Shown here: piece after piece, positions 16,061 through 28,379 of the stretch
Layout of the letters: each line of letters begins with the position of its first letter
Position numbering within the stretch: position 1 is the stretch's first letter
Assembly: GCA_024529925.1 (NCBI GenBank)
Contig: JAFEUB010000893.1
Span: 629,001 to 693,000 of the forward strand
Reading direction: 5' to 3'
Length of the DNA: 64,000 nt
Source of the DNA: Ophthalmolycus amberensis
Lineage: Eukaryota > Chordata > Actinopteri > Perciformes > Zoarcidae
Position numbers and translations under genes: made by a program
The notes under the pieces: model-generated
Database searches by the model: none
Told to the model about the DNA's origin: nothing
The model's input: only the letters and a program-made list of their open reading frames with translations

Positions 16061-18107
16061 TATTTGTACATTGAGCACTGTCCTCCACCTGAAAACTATG
16101 ATATTAATATACACAGCATTGATTTATCAACATAGCAAAAAGTTGTTTTTCAGATCACATGAACATTGTTTCAGGTCTAACAAGATAATAGTGTTACTCA
16201 TCACAAAGACATTTTCCTCTTTAGGTCAGAGCACATTCCTCGGACTGGTTTCACACATTGGGGTGGGAGAACATCTTTCCAGTCTTTGTGTTTTCGTGAA
16301 GCTGCTGGGCTGGCAGGCAGCACGAGGTTCATCCTGGACACGTTTACACCCAAACCGCAGCTGTGTCAACACCTTGGCCCACGCCTCAGCAAATACTGAT
16401 AACCTGCCAGTGGATCACTGAGGGCAGAGATAACGTGGATAACAAGTTTATGATGGCACAATCTAAACCTTCTTTCCAACTTGATAATATGATTTAACAC
16501 CAACAGAAAGTGACTCTGAAGTTCAACCAAGCTTCGATGAAAGAAGCGACCATATTGCACACGGACTGTATAATTTACAGTCAACAACCTCCTTTGATTA
16601 TCCTCATAACGTTTGGTAAGTTCCACTTACGGAGGCGTTGGGAGACGTATAATTAAATGACTCTACAGTGGCCTCCACCAGGCTCTCCTCTCTGAACCAC
16701 CATATGGAGCTGATCTGCTGGGGTTATATTAAATGGCCTGGGCTAAGGACAGAGGTCAGAGGTGACTGCGGGTCATCGGCGCCTGAGGTCAAATCAGCAG
16801 CCTCCGACACGGAGCTCGGCTGTAGATTTATTGGTTAAGGCGGATCTTTTCACATATAAATTAAAAGCCTGACTGCAGTCAAAGGCCTTCTACATCTGAA
16901 TGTGTTACTAGAGTCCAACTTCAGTGGTTACTGGTATCCTTAAAGGGAATATAAAGATACTAAAACATGCTTCACTCTTAGTTTGGGCTCTCTATTGTGG
17001 AGAAACATGTAATATTATTGGAAAATAAAGAAGATATCTGGTTCCACTGAGTGTGGATAAACATCTTTCAAGCAGAGACACTTAATCAGCAAGTGAACTC
17101 CGCTACTGGTGTTCTTCGTGTTTACCTTCTCAACTTGCTAAGTGGATAATGTGACAAAGGCCAAAGGTTAATCCAATGAAGCAGACTCTCGGGTAAGAGT
17201 TGGATTACTTCAGTTCCTCATATGAGCATCGCAGAGGGAACATTGATTCGTTGAGCTGTCCAGCTAGGGCAGCAAAACAAAACGTAGGCCTTTAAAGCTG
17301 CTATGATCATTATTTTTGTCTTGACAATGGATGAAACGATTATATTGAATTTGAGACGTAGAACACAACCTGCCAGCTCCATGTGAATGTTTGCACAGAA
17401 CTCCATGACCAAAGACTGAAATATCTAAGCAGAGAACCCGCTTCATCCAAGAGAATTCTCTCAAAGCGTTTCTTGGATGAGGTAACAGCCAGTAGTGTTA
17501 TCCTTGTAGGTGCCGATAACAACACTCGACCTGCCACGCCATTACACGGTCAGAGGTCAGTGTCTGAACCCACTACCGCTGACCAGTGCAGGGTGAGTTG
17601 AGAGCATGGCTGTGTGTGTTTGTGTTGAGGGGACAATGGGACACAAAAGCCCCCGGCTTTCTCCCATTACTGCCCCGTCCACCCTCTGTTCACCACTTCC
17701 CGGGTATCTGGTGTTACGCGTTTCTTTTCTTTTCTCAAACAAGGCTTCCAACTGCAACAAACACTGGGAAGAAACCAGTGAGGACAAACACAAGGAAACA
17801 CATGCAGCTCCACAGCCCACATTCCTCCTGAGTTATTATCAGGGATGGCTGGAAACAGAGGAGGGGGAGGAGGAGGTTCAGAGACGCACAGGAAGCAGCA
17901 GGAGGGAGAAGACTGTAGGTTTGGTGTCACGAAAACTTTAGGTTAATCTGAGCAGATTTTGGAGGTCATGAGCTAAAAAACTACCAAAATTTAAATACTT
18001 CACTTCCATAGGCACCTGAATGTTACTTCAGTATTTTCATTTTATGCAACTTTCTAGTTATTCGAGAGGAATATTGCACCTTTTTGCCCCAATACATTTA
18101 ATCTAGG
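16061..18107. other. Intergenic, no supported gene
   Basis: Unique-looking sequence. The stretch 16,630-16,880 is GC-richer and carries several TAAT/ATTA and GAGGTCA motifs, so it could be a regulatory element, but nothing here proves it. The open frames at 17,557-17,941 on both strands overlap one another and show no domain. Confidence 0.5.
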
Positions 18108-18160
18108 GCTGAAACAATTAGTTGATTAATCCATTAGTCGATCAAAAAAAATTCATTGAC
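18108..18160 (+). repeat. Family B repeat fragment
   Basis: The sequence AGGGCTGAAACAATTAGTTG followed by GATTAATCCATTAGTCGATC matches the end of family B elements. Only about 50 bp are recognisable. Confidence 0.5.
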
Positions 18161-19649
18161 AACGTAAGTGTGAATGTGAGCGTGAACGCTTGTCTGTTTC
18201 TATGTACCCTGCCTTCCCACAATGTCAACTGGAATCGGATATTTGCGTTTTTCTGGCGCTGTGTCCTCCATTGTAATCGTTTTTTCCGACTGCAAAACTA
18301 CAAAAAAAAGGAGAGACAACAAATAACCATTAAAATAATAAACAAAACCGCAGAATGAAATACATAAAATAGAGGGGGAAAAAAATGACATTCATCACTT
18401 AATTTAAAAGGCAGCTGTCTCTGTCATGACTGAGTCATTCTGTGCGTATGTGGGCTCTTCCAGTTCTGCAGAATGAGCCTTGCTGCTACAATGAAACCAG
18501 TTCATGACAGCCTGATCTCTGTGTTGGTAAGGCCTGGTGGCAGAAGCGATTTGTCTCAGAGTAGACATCGTTGTGGGGATTCTGGTAAAGGCTGTTTGAC
18601 CCCCCCCCCCCCCAGAGTATGTAGAAAAGTGCCCATTTCTTTATTGCATTTCCAGCATTTCTTATCCTGCTTATCAACTGTAAATACTTCCAGAAACCCC
18701 CCCTTCCATTTTAGTAGTTTTCATGAGTGGGGGGCATCACACCCAGACACACACACCACCACACACTTCTGGTTGGTCAAAATGATGATTGAGAGGGTTT
18801 ACTTTGTATGAATCTATAAATTGTTATTCAGGAAAATCCTGCATAGTATACCTTTAAAATAATAGCAGCAATAGCATCAGTTGTAGCCCTAATTTGTTCA
18901 ATAGGTACAGTTGTTTTGGAGATTAAGATTTCTTACACAAAACAGTCAATGGACAAATGTTTGTGGACAAATTCCAAGCCACATGAGGCCTTACGTCCAA
19001 ACAAACATTACATTTCTATTGGTACACTCTGCAGCCGGGGCACACAACTATTGTCAACTTGTATCAATCATACATATGAAGCCTCATTCCTCAGTGTAGC
19101 TTCACTAGAATTAACCAAGAGACAAAACTCAGACAATTAAACAAAATGACCGATAATAAATAAAGCCTAGATAAATAAAATATCCCGACACTTCTTGTAG
19201 AATCAACAGCTGAATAAAACATCACCAAAGCAGAAAACACATGTTACAGCAAAGCAGAGACGGTCTCACCTGGAGAGGTAACTGAGTTCATTGTTGTACT
19301 CACCTGTCTGAATGGTGTGTGACAACACAAACCTCACTGGGGGTAAAAGATGCTCAGTGAATGCAGAAGTCACCTGGAGGATCCACCATGAGCATTTCAG
19401 CAGGTAGCATGTCAGCCAGACCCAGCATGCACCTGTTCAGGTAACATCTTGGGTGTGTTTGATTTGGTTCACTTAGCGTACTGGCCGGGTGGTGATTAAA
19501 TCAGTGCTTAATTAAAAAAAACGATGCCAAAGTTAAAAAATGTTAACCAGAACCAGAACAGAAAGAGGTTGTGATCCATAATTTTTAATGTATTTCTATG
19601 TAACAATTAATTGCCCCTTTGTCAGAGAAGCTGCTTGAAGGCCTGCAAT
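18161..19649. other. Intergenic, nothing recognised
   Basis: No exon series. A run of 14 C lies at about 18,601-18,614. Short open frames on both strands are unremarkable. Confidence 0.5.
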
Positions 19650-19995
19650 ACTTGAGATCAAATGTACTTGAGTAAAAGTAAAATTACCGACATTTAAAAA
19701 TAAAAATACTCCAGCAATGGTTGTGTTCCAGTAATGTGAGTTAATGTACTTTATTACTTCCAATATTATTTATAAACATAAAAGCCTATATCACAGATCA
19801 CAAATATACCTCAAATAGACCAAAATAGCTACATTCCAAGATGTGAAATCAGGATTGATCATAAACATATGAAGAATATGGATCTGAGAGGACTTTGAGT
19901 AACTTCCAGGTGCTGCCAAACAGATGAGCAGATGACCTCCTCTCCACCATTTGACATAAATAATCTCAGTACTTCTTCCACTGTTGCCAGACTCT
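19650..19995. repeat. Dispersed repeat, family C
   Basis: The left part carries ACTTGAGTAAAAGTAAAATT and AATACTCCAGCAATGG. The right end carries CAGTACTTCTTCCACTG, which is the reverse complement of the other end motif of the family (GTGGAAGAAGTACT). The copy therefore appears to have ends in inverted relation. The middle is AT-rich and diverged. Confidence 0.5.
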
Positions 19996-22918
19996 CATCA
20001 GTTTGTGCACATGGTGTAGTGCAAATCTCTTCTTCATAAAAAACACCTTCATCTAAGCAGTGGACATGTGTTCGTGGTACGTCTGCGTGTTTATTCCCAT
20101 GTTTGTTGTGCTTGTACTGATCTGTGTGTGTGTTTTTTCGTGTGCTGTGATGTCGTCACGGCTGGCTGCAGTCTTTCGTTCGGCTCGCTGCTGGAGAGCC
20201 CGAGGCCTTTCAACGTGTGCTTGCTGGCTGCAGATGCTATCAGGTGTGATTAGAACAGCGTGTTTGTTGGCACACGCTCTCTCTCTGTCTGATAGCAGTT
20301 ACACTTGTGACAGCTGCCCCGAGGAGAAAACCCCTGCACCTGCCTCTGTATCTGTAAACAGGTAAAAAAATAAAAGTGTGATGTCTATGTGTGAGCAGGA
20401 GGGGATGTAAATGGGGCAATTTGCACAGATGAGATCAAGTTGTCAAGGTGCATTGAGGCCATCAAACCACGAAGAGAAAAATTACACCATCCTTATTAGA
20501 CATGTAAGATCAGTGGGGTCGTGGGGACGGGGCCCAGAGGATCACTGATGCAAATGTGTGTGAAATGAGGCAGAAGAGTGGTGTGGATTACACGCAGCAT
20601 GTCGGAGCAAAACATCACCTCAGGGGAGGATTCAGCCGCTGTGACTCACTGTTTTACACTTTAAACTGATAAACTGTCGGGACGTGTTGGTCCAGTCCAG
20701 CAGTTTATCAGTTCCGCCGTATTTGAGCATTTAATACCGTGGATAGGTTTGTGACAACAGAAGCAATTCATCTGTACAATATTTCAGTAATGCTGCTGGC
20801 AACGCCCTCATAGAGAAGATATTCTCAAAATAATTATGCAAAAACTGAATTAGTGATTTCAGGTTTCATATTTTGATTTATATTTTTGGTTGTATTGTGG
20901 TGGTTATTGGTAATATAAAATGATAAATGGCATAAAATAAACAGTGTCAACGGATGCAAAACCGACAAGAGTCATTCCCCTGTACACATTTAAATATAGA
21001 CCAGTCAGAGGATCACCAAAATGAGCAGTTTATCCTGCCACACTCAAAGACAAATTGACAATCCATCCAACAGTTGACCACAGCTGTTGACCAACCGGCA
21101 AACAGAATGATATTGCCATCTCTGGAGCCATGTCTTGCTGGTGTGGCAAAAATAAATAAATATATCGGCCTCTTGATGCTTGAAGTTGAAGTTGTCATTG
21201 TACATGAGAACAACTTTCCTTTACCAAACTTACTTTATAGAACTACAAAAGAACCCTCGTCTGTTTAGCAGCATCAACTATTAACCCTCATTCTTCACAA
21301 CAAAAATAATGCCACGGGTGCATCATTGGAGAAATCATTTAAGCTTTTTCATCTCCAGATTTGCTCGTGCTATGCAGAGTGATTTTCTGGGTCTCCACTG
21401 GCCGAGATCAGCGAGAGGGGAAACAAATGGAAACCTGCCAAAACAGGGGAGCTCTGCTTTTGAGAATCCTGCCTCGGGTTAAAAGACGATGAACTATTGC
21501 GGTCTTTGATCTGCGTTCATATATCCAGGCAGAATAACGATGGCTCCTTTGTGCGGAGCTAATGATGTCTGTGGTGCTGTATACTGCAGAGGAGGATTTG
21601 TAGCCACACGGGTACCTTTAATGAGTTTTATTTTGTTTTGTTTTATCCCCCTCCACCTCATACTCACCTCAGTCCACAGAATAATGAAGAGGGAGGGGCG
21701 GTGCGGTTTAAAGAATCAGCCTTCTCTGCACCTTCATGGGGCTAATTATCCAACCCTCAGAGGACCATCTCACAGCTAAAGGAAAAGAGATTTCCCCTCC
21801 TTTCTCGACACATAATTCTATATTAACCTCCTTTGTTAGTCCAAATTGGAGCGTGTCTGGATGAGGCTAATATCACTTGGCATTTTCACACTAACTATTC
21901 CCATCCACAGGACTCATACAAGCATATGCTGCTTTACTGATGGACACGAAGGAACACGAGGTAGAAACTCGAGAAATGAAGGAACCAGAGGAATAGATAT
22001 GACAAGAATCCCGGGACAATCAAGACTGTCAGGAACTACAGTATACTTGTTTTTTAAACTTGGGTAAACTTCCAACTTTTGTGTTACTGCTGCGCTAAAC
22101 TAAAAACACACTCTCAGAATCTTTCCAGGGCTCAGCATTAAACTTTAATCCATCTGTCCCACTTTTATTTTTGAGTAATGTTCACACTCTCAGAAGTCTG
22201 TAATCACCGACACAGACGTTGCCTGGAAAGTGTGCCCTCTCGCAGCATCGGTCACACAATACGCTCCCTATCTCTCTCTCTGTGTGTCGGACGGCAGGCC
22301 CCAGTCCATCTCCTCCTCATTAAGCATATGTCTCATTTTCCATTTCAGACGGGAGATATCATAGAAGGCCCATGCTGCTCATCTCGTCATGAAAGTCTAA
22401 TGAGAGCGGATCAAATATAACTGACACCGAGGGGAGACAAAGGGAGACGTAGCCCTGGGTGAAAGATGAGGCGAGGTAGAACAATGGCCCTAAATGTGCC
22501 GTCGCTGCGGCGGCATGGAGCAGCACCAGTGAATGCAGATGATTCCGTAATGAGGGATTAAGTGGTGGATTATGGGTCTTTATTAAGATGTTTCTGATCC
22601 TCATTAGGCTGAATCTCGTATCAGGGCATCGATTCCCCGCTCGCTCGCTGGATTGGCCGTTCTCTGGAGGAAGAAGAGAGGAAAAGAGAAAGAAAGAGTG
22701 AGAAAGAAAGATAGAGAGGCATGTGCTTCTTTAATCCTCCTCTGAGGCATGAAACAAAAACCTAATCTAGAGATAGGCAGTGATTTATAATATATCTTTT
22801 GACTGCATTCATCTTTTTAATTACAAGTTTAATTAAAGTATATTTTGACTTGGAAACATAAAGAACAGCTGAGGCTGATAGGAATGACACTAGCTGTGCA
22901 GGTATTTTTGGCAAAAAT
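19996..22918. other. Intergenic, no supported gene; candidate regulatory blocks
   Basis: The segments 20,400-20,760, 21,340-21,780 and 22,100-22,640 are GC-richer than their surroundings, repeat-poor and rich in TAAT and GGATTA-type motifs. A purine-only-like tract lies at 22,663-22,719. I find no coding structure. Conserved noncoding DNA is a possible reading, but it is inference from composition only. A family D repeat fragment at 20,990-21,150 is listed separately. Confidence 0.4.
20990..21150 (+). repeat. Family D repeat fragment
   Basis: Carries CAGAGGATCACCAAAATGAG, CAATCCATCCAACAGTTG and ATTGCCATCTCTGGAGCCAT. These three blocks occur in the same order in the copies at 23,040-23,250 and, in part, at 40,335-40,650. 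Confidence 0.55.
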
Positions 22919-23047
22919 GATATAGAATAGATGATATAGAATAGATGATATAGAATAGATGATATAGAATAGATGATATAGAATAGATGATATAGAATAG
23001 ATGATATAGAATAGATGATATAGAATAGATGATATAGAATAGATGAT
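22919..23047. repeat. 14-bp minisatellite, about nine copies
   Basis: The unit GATATAGAATAGAT is repeated about nine times with almost no variation. Forty-two bases (three units) keep the reading frame, which explains the antisense Ile/Ser/Tyr/Leu-rich frame of 109 codons. The last unit merges into GATGATGGTGCGAGATGAGA, the start of a family D repeat, so the array may have grown from the edge of that element. Confidence 0.96.
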
Positions 23048-23250
23048 GGTGCGAGATGAGAAGTCACAGGATCACCAAAGTTATTGTTCATCCTGAGCGG
23101 GACATGAATGTGTGTACCAAGTTTATAAACAAATCATCCAATACTTGAGCAATTCTGCAAGGTTCTGTGGCAATCCAAAAGGTTAATAATATAATACTGA
23201 CTTACAGATCCGGCATTGCCATCTGTAGAGCTAAGCCACTAGCATGGCTA
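23040..23250 (+). repeat. Dispersed repeat, family D
   Basis: Contains GATGAGAAGTCACAGGATCA, CAAAGTTATTGTTCATCCTG and, after a diverged stretch, GGCATTGCCATCTGTAGAGC with CTAGCATGGCTAAAAC. The same succession is found at 40,335-40,650 and partly at 20,990-21,150. It matches a repeat that I recognise as common in fish. Confidence 0.65.
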
Positions 23251-24480
23251 AAACTAATTTTTTGAAAACAACTTACATTCTACCCCAACAATTCCTCCAT
23301 TTGCATATTGTTATTATCATCATCATGGATGCATAATATGTAACTTCAGTGAAAAATGACTCTGGTCGTGTGTTTGCCTGTGCGACTGCTCTGTTATTGT
23401 CTTCCTAATAGGAACAAGAAGGAAACGCGCAGTCGAGCAGAAACTAACCCAGACGCTCCAAAGACAATATTTACACCTCATAACAACTCTGAACGAGACT
23501 GCAGCCAAATTGTTAATATAATTCAGAGAGTCTCAGCTGTTTATGTGACAATGTCCAAGTTTACTACGACAGACCGTAGACACAACGGTTTGAATTCCGC
23601 TCGCGCTCAGACTAAACCTCCTCCAGCTCAGTGCCATGATTTCAGCTGACACAAGCCTTATTTTATCAACAAGTAGGGCAGCAGCACGCATGGCTTCTCC
23701 TCCGCTGCAAATCAAAAGGCTTCACAGATGTTGAACATTGCACAGAACACATGGAAATCCACCTTCACACTTCTGGTACTCTCTCTTAATGTACCATCCT
23801 TCTTTTAACTGCATCGCATCAAAGAAGAAGATCTGGATCTTACTCTACTTACAGTTAGACAGGCAGGCAAAAATGACTGGAGCACTTTTTGAAGAAAGAG
23901 CACACGAGGCTGGCAAACCAGGAAGTGCTTTAAGACTAAGAAGAATTTCTAAGCTGATTCCATGTTGCACCCGGAGCCACTGTCATCAGCTGGTTAGCTT
24001 AGCTTAGCACAAAGACTAACATTACTTCTAAAGCACACAAATTAAATGTTGTATCCGTTTAAAAACTGGACTATTGCTGGCATATGAAATGGCATATAAT
24101 GAGCATAATGATGTGTAGGTTATATATGGCAGTCTCAACTAAGACGATGGCTCAAACAACTTCAACTTTAATGTAAAGCAGTGCATTGCAGAGCTGATAA
24201 GACTGTTTTAGAGTGTGCAGGTTTTTGTGTTCAATTCCCCAATCCAGCACATGTGTCTGCCAAAAGATTGGAGATTGTGAAGTTGTTAATTATTCATATG
24301 GCGGGAAATCAGAAACCATTCTCTTTGTGAATTCCCTGTAAGTTACAACCAGCAATAGAAGTCTGGCCAGCTCTGGTTAAACTGTGTGAAGTATGAGTAC
24401 TCAGAATCTTTTGAAAAAAAAAGACACTGAAACACAGCAGCAGTTTAGGTTATGACAGTTTTATTCAGTGCAAAGAGAGT
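23251..24480. other. Intergenic; one short repeat fragment
   Basis: At about 23,985-24,020 the sequence GGTTAGCTTAGCTTAGCACA with AAAGACT marks a fragment of the family E repeat (compare 58,370-58,670). Nothing else is recognised. The polyadenylation signal of the crystallin gene (AATAAA on the minus strand) lies at 24,460-24,465. Confidence 0.5.
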
Positions 24481-25480
24481 CTAGTAGAAGGAGTCGTTGA
24501 TGCGCTTCATGCTCATGAACCTCATGCTGCTACTGCCCATGTTCATGAAGTTCCTGTACTCGCCGGGCCTCGCGTACATCATCCTGCCTCTGTACTGGGG
24601 CTGCTCGTACATCAGCCAGTGGCCCTCCATCACGTTGCAGGACATGCAGTTGGACATGCGGTAACGGTCCATGATGTTGTCGCTGTCGTCCATCAGCTCA
24701 GACATCTGACCTCCGAAGTTCTCCCTCTCGTAGATGTTCATCCTGAAGGATCCTCTGTGCTGTGATGCAGAAGACGGGTGTGTTTAACTCAGAACATTTA
24801 AAAACATAATTGCATTTTCTAGAGATGTCATCTAGAGTAAATCTAGCCAGGGAGGTGCAAGATCTTACCATGGGGATCATGCGGCAGGACCTGATGGTGT
24901 CGCTCATGCCCATCATGCTCATGTAGTCGGAGTACTCGCCCTTCCTCATGAAGTACTGGTTGCCCATGTAGTTGGAGCGGTCGTACACCATGAAGCAGCC
25001 TCTCTCCACCCTGCAGGACTGGCACCTGCTCAGGTAGGAGGACATGTCGGGGCAGTCGTTCATGCACTCGTAGGTGCGGCCCTGGAAGTTCTTCTCCTCG
25101 TAGAAGGTGATCTGAGGGAGAAAGTGTTTGGTTGGCACGTGTGAGGTATATGAGGGTTACAGGTGTCATATGTTCAAGCGGCACGTTTACTAAAATTTTT
25201 CATTTTTCTACATGTGTCCATTGACATTTTTAGAGCTTTTTCAATGAAAACAGCTGCCTGCTGCGGCCAAAGATGACACTGAGCTGTCAGAGTGAACCAA
25301 AACAGTAAAATCGACGGCCCAAAAACAATGCGCTCAAAGACCCTTTAAAGCTTAAAAACAGACGACTCAATGTGTTTAAAGGCCACAAGGGCAATATGTA
25401 GATTAGCTGTTCAGTTCTGAAAATGAAAACTGACAGAAAGAGCTTACCTTGTTCATCATGTTCATTCCGGTGGAAGCCAT
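24481..25480 (-). CDS. crygm: Gamma-M crystallin, lens structural protein
   Basis: Three coding exons on the minus strand: 25448-25480, 24869-25111 and 24481-24759, all joined in phase 0, giving 184 residues. The first exon codes an 11-residue N-terminal arm. Exon 2 is the first beta/gamma domain, opening with ITFYEEKNFQGR and holding two Greek keys. Exon 3 is the second domain, opening with MNIYERENFGGQ and ending RINDSFY. About 30 residues are Met (16%) and I see only one Trp (in EGHWLMY). This is the signature of the fish gamma-M group, which packs densely in hard lenses. The one-exon-per-domain layout is the family rule. A TATA box and Maf-like sites lie upstream, and AATAAA follows about 16 bp past the stop. 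Family assignment is secure; the exact paralogue number cannot be told. Confidence 0.95.
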
Positions 25481-25564
25481 TTTGCTGTTAGTGGGCTGCT
25501 GCTGCTGCTGGTCCTGCTTGCTGCTCTTGCACCGAACTGTAACTCAACCTGGTTTAACCCTTTG

Positions 25565-25618
25565 CTTTTATACCTGACTCACAGACTGGCCCTTTTGTCT
25601 AAACCCCCTGAGCCAGCA
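25565..25618 (-). promoter_or_regulatory. Crystallin promoter: TATA box and MARE-like sites
   Basis: On the minus strand TATAAAAG lies at 25565-25572, about 85 bp upstream of the crystallin start codon. Immediately upstream is GTGAGTCAG (25574-25582), and a second site TGCTGGCTCAG lies at 25608-25618. The latter is close to the Maf recognition element TGCTGACTCAGCA. Large Maf proteins are established activators of lens crystallin promoters, so lens-specific control by Maf is a reasonable inference. Confidence 0.6.
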
Positions 25619-25639
25619 ACAGTGCCATAGAAATGCACA

Positions 25640-27199
25640 GAATATGGAGGGATTGTTCACATTTCCAGCGGCTGGCAGACTCAGAAACCCTTTCAGCAGT
25701 CACAGAAAGGGTGAACGGGTTAACAATTGCAGGTCGCACCTTGACATTATGCTGTTTTGTCAGCGAGAACGTACTTTTTTTTTAATCACATGTGAGTCAT
25801 TTGCAAAGTCACTGAATTTAGCTCGTAGTGGTGCATGTGGAACGTTTTTGTATGTTCAATTTTTTAAGTTTCATGATATAACACTCAGTGACTGACCGAC
25901 ATGTAAATGCATACTAATAATGACTTTCTGAAAAATGGCCAAAAGAGTGTCACATAATAAACATAAAGAAACGTTGTGTGAGTGATTTTGACGGTGATTG
26001 TATTGTATTGATGTATAAATGAAACAAAAGTCAGTAATGAAGTGACATTTAATTATCCATAAACATAATTGAAAATATATGAATTACGGCAAATGGTTGT
26101 TAGATCATGTAAGGGAAATAAAAATAAATTATAATGTCTTACTTTTCTTAAACATCATAAAGATTTCTGTTAGGCTAAACTTTAGGATATCACCTCTCCA
26201 ATATGCATTTTAAAACACAAATTGCAAAATATATTATTTAATATAATGATTTAAGAGTGAGGATGGTGATTTTGTTTTGGGGGGGGGGGGGGGATCTCAG
26301 GTTAATGTCACATCCCGATGAAATATTCTAACTAAATTAAAAAATATGTGAGGTTATTTTGTGATAATGAACTCTAAATAATCTAACTTTAGATCTAATA
26401 AGGCTGTTGGAACATCCTACTTACTATGTGTTTGTAATATACAGTGGGATGTATCAGACCCTGTTCAAATGTGTTTTACAGTTTAGATACCTTTTGCTTA
26501 TTGTTGCAATCCACATTGCTTTAATGCATGTTTTAAACATTAAGTATAGTATTACCCATATGAAGGATGAAATGTTGATCGATAAGAAAGCCAACATTTA
26601 AAGATAATTAGCATATAAGCCAAATGCTGCAAAATGTAAAAACTCTAGATATGATACCTAAAAGTACCTTTACCTTTAGTCATTGAACAAAACTTTAAAC
26701 TTGGACCTTTTCTTTAATTTACTAAAAGAGTGACGCAGTAATTAAATCAATTCTCTCTCCCTCTACATATCATATAGTTATGTTTCATGTTTTCTTTGTG
26801 TGTGTTTTTCTTATTAAGCAAACTGGGCAACAAACTGCATTTTGTTGCACAACAGGGTTGTGTGGATGAGAATTTCACAAATGTTGTCCTATCAGAAGAA
26901 ACAATGTCTCAGTAGTAAGTGAAGCACATTGTCCGGTTCAGTTTTCTACATAACAACTAATTATAACTTCATATTCACATCAGTTTATTTGACATTGCCA
27001 CAACAATACATTTTTTGTATACAGTAATCACATAGTAATCAAGGATTTCAGGCACAAGAAAGGAATAATATCAAGCTGCAAAACAATATAGTAAACACTT
27101 GTTATTTCTCCTTCTGCTAATGCAAAAGAAAAAAGGTTTAGGATACTGGTACCATTAGGAGATAATGAAGGTACAACATACAGACAGACTACGATCATT
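25640..27199. other. AT-rich intergenic, nothing recognised
   Basis: Long AT-rich sequence between the crystallin promoter and the next repeat. A run of about 16 G lies at 26,278-26,293. I see no exon, RNA gene or nameable repeat. Confidence 0.5.
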
Positions 27200-27556
27200 T
27201 GCTCATTCCTGTCTCTCTATTTAAACACACTCGTCACTTTTAACATTTCATACACTTCACTTGGTTTACAGTCCTGTTATCTGTTTTTGTGTGCACTTTA
27301 TTCCATATCCTATATTACATATCTTATTGTACATTTCAAATATGTTTCTATTTCCTGCACTGTGCTGACTGTTTTTGATAGTTAAATGTTATTTGATAGG
27401 TGAAGTGTTATTTGATAGTTTATGTTATTTTGATAGTTAAATGTTATTGTTTATTGTTGAATGTTATGCACCTTCCGCCACGACAAATTCCTTGCAGGTG
27501 AAAACTTGCTTGGCAATAAACGGTTCTGATTCTGATTCTGATTCTGATTCTGATTT
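27200..27556 (+). mobile_element. 3' tail of a non-LTR retrotransposon (LINE/SINE)
   Basis: The segment ends in TTGGCAATAAACGGTTCTGA followed by a short tandem array of TTCTGA units to about 27,556. A non-coding 3' region with an AATAAA-like end and a short tandem tail is typical of fish LINE/SINE 3' ends. The upstream part (TGTGCACTTTATTCCATATC and following) looks like LINE 3' untranslated sequence. No reverse-transcriptase frame is left, so it is a 5'-truncated insertion. Confidence 0.55.
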
Positions 27557-28310
27557 TAGCGGGGTGTACTTTCACCTCTAAACAGAGGGGGGCGCTGTGA
27601 CGAATGCTCTGCTCTTTGTCGTGACTCTCTTGTCTTGGTAACAAAATCTGTTGTCAAACGTTGCTAAGGAAGTAATTGAGCTACTCTTAAATTAGCCGCT
27701 CTGAAACCAAACAGTACACCAGAGGTAACTTTATTTCAACGTGATGACAATGCCAGAGTTACATAAGACAGAAACTACCCACATTAGCCGTTTATGAATA
27801 CGGTCTTTTAAACGTTTGCTTCAAACGTTAGCTGAGCTAGCATGTGACGTTATATCGCCTCTATAGCATGTTATAGCTAGATTTTCTGACTACTGTAGGC
27901 TAGAAGGTTAGCTAAAGTTAGCATTGTAACAGTTTATATTTAAACGTGACGTGTTGTCGGGATGATAGGTTAGTCAGCTGAAATCACGGAGCTTTTGTTA
28001 AGTTATTGGATAACAACGCGACTCAGTCTCAGACTCTAACGAATTTAGAGCGCTAAGGCTAACATTAGCATAATAAGCTAGCTCACGCAGCTAGTATTTA
28101 TTAACAGTAACTAAAGATAGTTAGATAGCACAAAGCTATCCCTAACTAATGCTGCAAGTTTAACGACTGTGAACACTGTCTTCTACTGGAAATAAGCATG
28201 TTATAGGTTATACAGCAAACCCTCTTTGTATGGTTTACGAGGCTAAAATAAAGGCTAATTTAAAGGCCAACATCTCATTGAATGATTTTCTGCCCTGTGT
28301 GTTCAGGTGC

Positions 28311-28379
28311 ATGTCAGTGAGCGATGAGCGAGCTCCACCCACCTGATCGAAGCTGCTCTCAGACATGACAAGAGGATGA
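28311..28379 (+). promoter_or_regulatory. Three short upstream ORFs before inpp5e start
   Basis: In the exon that carries the start codon, ATGs at 28311, 28324 and 28365 open frames that stop at 28346, 28368 and 28379. The last one ends in a TGA that overlaps the main ATG at 28376 (ATGA). Such uORFs usually lower translation of the main frame. Whether they are in the mature mRNA depends on the 5' splice site used. Confidence 0.5.

Noticed and set aside
22762..23091. 109-codon frame rich in Ile, Ser and Tyr
   Set aside because: It is the antisense reading of the 14-bp minisatellite.
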